A program made the translations under genes and the position numbers. A stretch of 5,015 bases of DNA from Bacillota bacterium (GTDB lineage Bacteria > Bacillota > Clostridia > Lachnospirales > Lachnospiraceae): the NCBI GenBank assembly GCA_009177215.1, contig WFLY01000237.1:11483-16497 (forward strand), in the 5' to 3' direction. This document shows positions 1 through 5,015 of the stretch, in pieces (the stretch's first letter is position 1; every line of letters begins with the position of its first letter). The notes under the pieces were generated by a model that was not told where the DNA came from, did no database searches, and saw nothing but the letters and a program-made list of their open reading frames with translations.

Positions 1-1
1 A

Positions 2-1708
2 GAATGCTATTGGGATAATCAAACGGTATCGGTAAGCGAGCTTGAAAAACAGTGGGAGCCTGCCGGCATGAGACAACAGGCGGAAAAACAGAAGGAAGAT
101 TTCTTTTTAGGTCTGATATTGTGTAATGATGCTGTTATGGATAAAAATACGGAAAATCATATGGGCGACCCTACGGAGCTGGCGCTATTAGAGCTGGGAG
201 AGAAGTTCGGCTACGACAAGAAAAGGCTGGAAGAGGAATTTCCCAGATATGATGAGCTTTCCTTTGATTCCGACCGCAAAATGATGACAACCTATCACCG
301 TGTTCTGCGAAGGGATTACGGAGGGGCAAAAAGCTTTGTCAGCTATACGAAGGGAGCGCCTGACGAGGTATTGAGAAGATGCACGGAAATCCTGTCCGGA
401 GGGCGTATACTGAAAATTACGGATAGACATCGCAGACAAATACGGGCTGCGGTGGAGGATATGTCGGGAGTGGCATTAAGAACTCTTGCCGTGGCAATGC
501 GCCGGGACTGCGCAGGTCCTATGGAGGAAGAGCTGATTTTCTTAGGGCTGGTAGGTATGAAGGACCCGGCTCGCCCAGAGGCAGGAGAAGCGGTGAGTAC
601 CTTTTGCCGGGCGGGAGTGAGCACTGTTATGATAACGGGAGACCATGTGGAGACGGCGTTTGCTATCGGAAAACAGCTGGGAATCGCTAATCGTATGGAG
701 CAGTGTATGACCGGCGAGGCAATGCAGCGAATGGACGATGAGGAATTTTTTGAAAGACTGGAGGACACTAGAATTTTTGCCAGAGTTTCCCCGGCACAGA
801 AGGTTCGTATTGTAAACGGCTTCAAACACAGGGGAGAGGTTGTGGCAATGACAGGCGACGGCGTAAACGATGCTCCCTCCTTAAAGACGGCTGATATCGG
901 AATTGCCATGGGCAAAAACGGAACGGATGTGGCGAAGCAGGCTTCGGACATGATTCTTACGGATGATAATTTTGCAACCATAGAGAAAGCTATCGAGGAG
1001 GGCAGAGGGGTTTATGAAAATATCAGGAAATCCGTTATTTTCTTACTTTCCTCCAATTTGGGAGAGATATTAACCATGTTTTTTGCGGTAATTTGCGGAC
1101 TTGCCTCTCCGTTAAAATCAAGTCATATTCTGTGGATTAATCTGATTACGGATTCTCTTCCGGCGCTGGCGCTGGGGGTGGACAAAAACGACGGGAAGGA
1201 GCTTATGAAAAATCCCCCCAGAAAACCGGAGGAAAGCCTGTTTTCAAGAGGAGGGCTGACATGTACCTGTTTTTATGGCGTGCTGATTGCCGCAATCAGT
1301 CTGGGGGCGTTTTTGATGCTGCCCTGTGTGATGTTAAAGAACCAAGGGTATAATATTACCTTGGAGGGTGTGGCATTTATGCTGAAAAACGAGGAGTTGC
1401 TTTCCAAGGCGCAGACCTATGCCTTTACCGTGCTGGGAATGTCACAGCTATTCCACGCTGTGGGTATGAGGGATGTACAAAAGTCATTTTTCCGAATGAA
1501 CCACCTTGAGAATAAATTAATGATAGCGGCATGTATCCTAGGATTTTTCCTGCAGTTTGCCGTTACCGAGGTGCCGTTTTTGGTAAATGCTTTTGGTACG
1601 TCGCCGCTTAGCGGCAGGGAGTGGCTGCATTTGACATTGCTTGCCGCCAGCCCCCTGATTGCACATGAGATTATTTCGCTTTTGGAATTTTTCCAAGCTC
1701 GGCATTAA
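2..1708 (+). CDS. Calcium-transporting P2-type ATPase, C-terminal part (5' end outside window)
   Basis: ATP-driven cation pump of the inner membrane, most like SERCA/PMCA-type Ca2+ ATPases, which export Ca2+ from bacterial cells. The frame is open from base 2, so the ATG at 68 is internal and the visible part is 568 residues; the family usually has about 850-900. TM1-4, the actuator domain and the DKTGT phosphorylation site are therefore to the left. Numbering from the Met at 68: nucleotide-binding domain with GDPTE (33-37) and KGAPD (95-99); phosphorylation domain with DPARP (166-170), TGD (190-192) and MTGDGVNDAP (261-270). About six membrane segments follow: TM5 ~321-345, TM6 ~352-372, TM7 ~395-422, TM8 ~449-468, TM9 ~480-503, TM10 ~518-540. 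TM5 carries N330/E333 and TM6 N358/T361/D362, matching SERCA Ca2+ ligands N768/E771 and N796/T799/D800. The family call is firm; Ca2+ as substrate is inferred. The 3' end overlaps the convergent glycosidase gene. Confidence 0.93.
   Translation, partial: ECYWDNQTVSVSELEKQWEPAGMRQQAEKQKEDFFLGLILCNDAVMDKNTENHMGDPTELALLELGEKFGYDKKRLEEEFPRYDELSFDSDRKMMTTYHRVLRRDYGGAKSFVSYTKGAPDEVLRRCTEILSGGRILKITDRHRRQIRAAVEDMSGVALRTLAVAMRRDCAGPMEEELIFLGLVGMKDPARPEAGEAVSTFCRAGVSTVMITGDHVETAFAIGKQLGIANRMEQCMTGEAMQRMDDEEFFERLEDTRIFARVSPAQKVRIVNGFKHRGEVVAMTGDGVNDAPSLKTADIGIAMGKNGTDVAKQASDMILTDDNFATIEKAIEEGRGVYENIRKSVIFLLSSNLGEILTMFFAVICGLASPLKSSHILWINLITDSLPALALGVDKNDGKELMKNPPRKPEESLFSRGGLTCTCFYGVLIAAISLGAFLMLPCVMLKNQGYNITLEGVAFMLKNEELLSKAQTYAFTVLGMSQLFHAVGMRDVQKSFFRMNHLENKLMIAACILGFFLQFAVTEVPFLVNAFGTSPLSGREWLHLTLLAASPLIAHEIISLLEFFQARH
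1603..1615. repeat. GC-rich short hairpin sequence downstream of the glycosidase stop
   Basis: GCCGC (1603-1607) and GCGGC (1611-1615) are inverted copies around TTA. The element is inside the ATPase coding sequence and 56-68 bp beyond the glycosidase stop codon on its strand. No T-run follows on the minus strand (GACGTACC comes next). It might mark a processed 3' end of the glycosidase mRNA, but coding constraint (residues SPLSG) explains it equally well. Confidence 0.3.
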
Positions 1709-3947
1709 CTATTTGCAAGGCATTTTCCGGGATATTTTCTTCGTTGCCCATGCTGCTTACCATACCTGTCATATCCGCCAAGGTTTTTTCACGCATCATG
1801 TTCAGCATGGATTTTTTCAGTTTCATGCCGGTGACGGAGGAGAGGAAGCCGGAGACTACACGATAGGCGTCGTCATTTTCCAAAATGTCCTGAAGCTTGT
1901 CATGGACGGAGAAATGTGTCTCGGAGAACTCCATGGGGGCGTCGCTTGCCACGGTTTCTACCTGTGAAAACCAGTTGGCAACACCCTCCATGTCGTCATC
2001 TTCCTCAGGCAGGGTATAAATGGCGGGCTTTTCCTCCACTCGCTCAAGGGTCATCGCATCCGTATATTCGCCGGAGACGGCGCCGATATAATTAAAGCCC
2101 TTTTCCAGAGGAACGTTTTCAAAGATAAATATTTTGTTGCCGCTCTTGGTGGAAAATGCTTTTCCGTTTACATAAAGAGTCACCTGAGGCTGGTTGGAAT
2201 ACACCTTGACAGGGGTGCTTTCCGCCGCCCGAAGGGCATAGCGCTTCCCACACAGATATACGAAGGGCTCCTTGCTCCAATATGCCTTGTAAACATAGAA
2301 GGCTTCCTTTTTGATTTGACGGTCTATGGTTACAAGCCCTTTATTGTTACGCCCGGCTGTTCCTCCCTCGTTTCTGGCGGCGCAGCCGAAGTCAAACATA
2401 TTCCAGACATGGGTGCTCCACAGATAGGGGCGCTCCATTAGGATTTTAGCCATATGTTCATGATATTCTGCTTGATAGCTTTCCGAGTAATCCCTGCATT
2501 TGGGTTCATCGGGCTGATAGGTGATAATGCCCTCGGCGCCGTATTCGGACAGACCGAGACAGATATCAGGGTATTTTTCATGAAATTCATCCAGCCATTT
2601 CTCGTTTTTGTCGTAGGTTCCCCCGTACCAGCCAAAATAGTGATTATAACTCTCCACATCGGTAATACCATGAAGCTCGCTGTCCATGGGCAACATACTC
2701 ACATGGGCAATCGTGGTGAGGCGTGAGGGGTCGATACTCTTTACCAGTTCATTCAAATCCTTGTGATTGTCCACAAGTTCCGGTTTTTCTCCGGCTATGG
2801 TGATTTCGTTGGACAAGCCCCAGAAGCAGATACTGGGATGGTTATAATTCTGGTAAATCAAATCAAGCATCTGTTGGCGGCTGTTTTCATGGGCATCAGG
2901 GTCATCACTCTGGCAGCTGATATAGGGAATCTCTGCCCAGACAATAAAGCCGTATTCGTCACAGGCGTCATAGAAATCCCTGCTGTGCTGGTAGTGGGCA
3001 AGCCTGACTGTGTTGGCGCCGATTTCCTGAATAATTGCCGCATCCTCGTAATGCTCTTCGCGTGTTAAGGCATTTCCCTTATAAAGCCTGTCCTGATGTC
3101 TGGACACGCCCCTTAACATCATGGGTCTGTCATTGAGAAAAAAGCCCTCGGCGGGGTCTACACGGAAGGAGCGGATACCGAAATTACAGGATACCTCGTC
3201 AACGGTCTCGTTGCGGTAGACTATTGTAGCCGTGAGACGATACAGGTAAGGGTCCTCCACGCCCTGCCAGAGATGGGGATTTTCTAACAGCACATCCACC
3301 TTTGTGTCGGTAGACAGACGCCAGATTTCGGCGGCGTTTTTTCCTTCCCTGTCAGTGATTTTGTAGCGGACGGTGTAATCCTCGGAAGGGCTGCATACCC
3401 AGCTGTTTAGGTGGAGTATGGCCTGTTTGCCCTGTGAGATAACCTCGCTTGTCACGGCAATACCGCTTGCACCGTGAAAGCACACATCAAAATGTGTTTT
3501 GGGCAGGATAATGAGATTGACGCCTCTGTATAAGCCGCCGTAAAAGGTGAAGTCAGCCATTTGGGGATAGATGTGGCTGCGCTCGCTGTTGTCAACGGTG
3601 ATGAGCAGGCGGTTTGGAGCGTCCGTGCGCAGGTATGGGGTCATGTCCACCACATAGGAGGAGTACCCGCACTCATGGCTTCCCGCTTCCTTGTCGTTGA
3701 CAAAGACCTTGGAAGAAAGGGAGGCGGCAAGAATCTCTAAAAATACGTTGGAGTCGCTTCCGGCGGAGGAGAGGTCAAGGTCGGCTGCGGAAAACTCTAT
3801 GGAATAATAGCATTCTCCCCTGTAGTATTCTCCACTGCCGTCCATACCGTCCACGGCGTTCCATGTGTGGGGTAAGGTTACGGGCTGCCAATGTATTTTG
3901 TCTTTTGAAAACTGCCAGTTGTGGTTGAAAGAAATTGTTTTTCTCAT
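1671..3947 (-). CDS. Glycoside hydrolase family 2 enzyme (beta-galactosidase/beta-glucuronidase superfamily)
   Basis: Retaining exo-glycosidase that removes a beta-linked terminal sugar. There is no signal peptide or membrane segment, so it probably acts in the cytoplasm on imported oligosaccharides or glycosides. It is complete at 758 residues. Domain order: N-terminal jelly-roll sugar-binding domain (~1-150, with the LPHTWN and YYRG family motifs), Ig-like domain (~155-260), TIM barrel (~262-555), a further beta-sandwich (~560-640, DUF4982-like) and an extra tail (~645-758). Catalytic residues are visible: acid/base E381 in GLSNE and nucleophile E468 in GLSEYG. Other family motifs are GVSRHQD (280-286), NTVRLAHYQHS (312-322) and WNMFDF (515-520). 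N534-x-K536-G resembles the NxK motif of beta-glucuronidases but also occurs in beta-galactosidase-annotated relatives, so the substrate is unresolved. The ATG at 3947 was chosen because GGAG lies 5 nt upstream and family homology starts at once. No transporter or regulator gene is adjacent within the window. Confidence 0.94.
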   Translation of the reverse strand: MRKTISFNHNWQFSKDKIHWQPVTLPHTWNAVDGMDGSGEYYRGECYYSIEFSAADLDLSSAGSDSNVFLEILAASLSSKVFVNDKEAGSHECGYSSYVVDMTPYLRTDAPNRLLITVDNSERSHIYPQMADFTFYGGLYRGVNLIILPKTHFDVCFHGASGIAVTSEVISQGKQAILHLNSWVCSPSEDYTVRYKITDREGKNAAEIWRLSTDTKVDVLLENPHLWQGVEDPYLYRLTATIVYRNETVDEVSCNFGIRSFRVDPAEGFFLNDRPMMLRGVSRHQDRLYKGNALTREEHYEDAAIIQEIGANTVRLAHYQHSRDFYDACDEYGFIVWAEIPYISCQSDDPDAHENSRQQMLDLIYQNYNHPSICFWGLSNEITIAGEKPELVDNHKDLNELVKSIDPSRLTTIAHVSMLPMDSELHGITDVESYNHYFGWYGGTYDKNEKWLDEFHEKYPDICLGLSEYGAEGIITYQPDEPKCRDYSESYQAEYHEHMAKILMERPYLWSTHVWNMFDFGCAARNEGGTAGRNNKGLVTIDRQIKKEAFYVYKAYWSKEPFVYLCGKRYALRAAESTPVKVYSNQPQVTLYVNGKAFSTKSGNKIFIFENVPLEKGFNYIGAVSGEYTDAMTLERVEEKPAIYTLPEEDDDMEGVANWFSQVETVASDAPMEFSETHFSVHDKLQDILENDDAYRVVSGFLSSVTGMKLKKSMLNMMREKTLADMTGMVSSMGNEENIPENALQIVNAELGKIPKAK
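1681..1697. repeat. Inverted repeat inside the convergent gene overlap
   Basis: TTGGAA (1682-1687) and TTCCAA (1691-1696) are perfect inverted copies around a TTT centre, with a possible extra T-G pair outside. The element lies within the 38 bp shared by the ATPase and glycosidase reading frames. Neither strand has a T-tract after it, so it does not qualify as an intrinsic terminator, although it could pause polymerases from both sides. Confidence 0.35.
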
Positions 3948-3952
3948 ATTGT

Positions 3953-3956
3953 CTCC
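3953..3956 (-). promoter_or_regulatory. Ribosome binding site of the glycosidase gene
   Basis: On the minus strand GGAG (within ATGGAGACAAT) lies 5 nt before the ATG at 3947. It is a usable Shine-Dalgarno core and supports the chosen start. Confidence 0.7.
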
Positions 3957-3957
3957 A

Positions 3958-3973
3958 TTCTATTCTTCTATTC
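3958..3973 (-). repeat. Tandem 8-bp duplication in the glycosidase leader
   Basis: On the minus strand the octamer GAATAGAA occurs twice head to tail without mismatch, immediately before TGGAG of the ribosome site. On the plus strand it reads TTCTATTC twice. It lies between the candidate transcription start and the Shine-Dalgarno core, so a change in copy number would change leader length. Two copies are too few to exclude chance. Confidence 0.6.
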
Positions 3974-3979
3974 TACGAA

Positions 3980-4008
3980 ATTATGTTCTGCAAAATTTTG
4001 AAAGTCTG
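3980..4008 (-). promoter_or_regulatory. Weak candidate promoter of the glycosidase gene
   Basis: Read on the minus strand, CATAAT (3985-3980) matches the -10 consensus at five of six bases. At 17 bp spacing the -35 position reads CAGACT (4008-4003), only three of six. A start near 3973 would give a 5' leader of about 26 nt beginning in the tandem repeat. A good -10 with a poor -35 fits an activator-dependent or low-level promoter, but in such AT-rich DNA chance matches are common. Confidence 0.35.
3991..4000. repeat. Perfect 10-bp palindrome CAAAATTTTG
   Basis: CAAAATTTTG is its own reverse complement and lies within the spacer between the candidate -35 and -10 boxes of the glycosidase promoter, a usual place for a repressor operator. 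No match to a known operator family is claimed. The palindrome is short and made almost entirely of A and T, so it may be chance. Confidence 0.3.
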
Positions 4009-4034
4009 TTTTTAAAAGTTTGTGTGTGGGGATA

Positions 4035-4077
4035 GGGCGGCTATGGCATAGGTGTGGTTTCGACGGTGCAGCTGCCT
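4035..4077 (+). repeat. GC-rich inverted repeat island in the intergenic region
   Basis: GGGCGGCT (4035-4042) can pair with AGCTGCCT (4070-4077), giving eight base pairs of which two are G-U. A smaller GCAT/GTGC pairing (4046-4049 with 4066-4069) fits inside. The segment also contains the short inverted repeat CTATG-G-CATAG (4041-4051). It is followed by CAAACAAAT rather than a T-tract, so it is not an intrinsic terminator. With the G-U pairs, the structure would be more stable as plus-strand RNA. Function unknown. Confidence 0.35.
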
Positions 4078-4172
4078 CAAACAAATCATTCATATACTTC
4101 CCCAACACAATCATTTTTTATACTTACCACCTATCATGCACTTATTTTTTATTTTCATTCCTTAAAAACTAT

Positions 4173-4200
4173 TTGCCAACAGCAAAAAAAATGGTATGAT
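4173..4200 (+). promoter_or_regulatory. Sigma-A-type extended -10 promoter of trpS
   Basis: TTGCCA (4173-4178) and TATGAT (4195-4200) are separated by 16 bp. Each differs from consensus at few positions (TTGACA, TATAAT). The bases TGG directly before the -10 box give the TGn extended -10 element common in Gram-positive promoters. The DNA just upstream is rich in A and T. The predicted transcription start is about 4206-4208, giving trpS a leader of roughly 115 nt. The assignment rests on pattern alone, but this is the best promoter-like sequence in the gap and it points at trpS. Confidence 0.72.
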
Positions 4201-4278
4201 AGTAAACATGAATCATGACAATGAAATTATAATATTTAAAAATAGTAGCTGCAGGCAAATGAGGTATATTTCGGATAA

Positions 4279-5015
<737 letters not shown>

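Noticed and set aside
68..70. ATG at 68 as the start of the ATPase
   Set aside because: The frame is open to the left edge, the preceding residues continue the nucleotide-binding domain, and a P-type ATPase cannot work without the upstream phosphorylation motif and TM1-4.
343..981. Long minus-strand open frame (212 codons) inside the ATPase gene
   Set aside because: It is antisense to strongly conserved ATPase motifs, its protein is Ser/Ile/Pro-rich with no family resemblance, and its length follows from the codon use of the real gene.
1764..1789. Possible terminator for the ATPase (ACCT...AGGT followed by six T)
   Set aside because: The stem is only four base pairs with a 13-base loop, and it lies inside the coding sequence of the glycosidase.
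1659..1967. Plus-strand open frame of 102 codons across the end of the ATPase and the glycosidase tail
   Set aside because: It is a frame shadow: the part past 1708 is antisense to the glycosidase frame, which is continuous through it, and the protein has no recognisable features.
4024..4066. Resemblance to a tmRNA end (GGGGAT...TTCGAC)
   Set aside because: Only these short strings match; there is no acceptor stem, tag reading frame or room for a full tmRNA of about 350 nt.
4050..4069. T-box-like string AGGTGTGGTTTCGACGG
   Set aside because: It only loosely resembles AGGGTGGNACCGCG, needs several changes, has no terminator after it and lies upstream of the likely trpS promoter.

Overview
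The window looks like an ordinary chromosomal segment of a Firmicutes bacterium, most likely a clostridial gut-type organism of the Lachnospiraceae kind. This rests on the Clostridia/Streptococcus-style tryptophanyl-tRNA synthetase, a cytoplasmic family 2 glycosidase with an added helical tail, moderate G+C coding DNA and AT-rich intergenic DNA. The placement is inferred from protein character alone, without a database search.

Layout: (1) Positions 2-1708, + strand: the C-terminal two thirds of a P2-type, calcium-pump-like cation ATPase. The N-terminal part, including the phosphorylated Asp motif, lies to the left of the window. (2) Positions 1671-3947, - strand: a complete 758-residue glycoside hydrolase family 2 enzyme (beta-galactosidase/beta-glucuronidase superfamily). 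It is convergent with the ATPase and overlaps its 3' end by 38 bp. (3) Positions 3948-4323: a 376-bp divergent intergenic region. It holds a weak candidate promoter and a short tandem repeat in front of the glycosidase, a small GC-rich island with hairpin potential, and a good extended -10 promoter for the gene on the right. (4) Positions 4324-5015, + strand: the first 230 residues of trpS, cut off by the right edge just after the KMSKS loop.

The three genes do not form a pathway: ion transport, sugar hydrolysis and tRNA charging sit side by side on alternating strands, so each is probably its own transcription unit. There is no sign of a mobile element, CRISPR array, tRNA/rRNA gene, phage or defence cassette, and I found no undescribed system. 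The points most worth a second look are the 38-bp antisense overlap of two C-termini, the Met-rich helical tail of the glycosidase, its NxKG motif (which bears on substrate specificity), and the apparent absence of a T-box leader before trpS.
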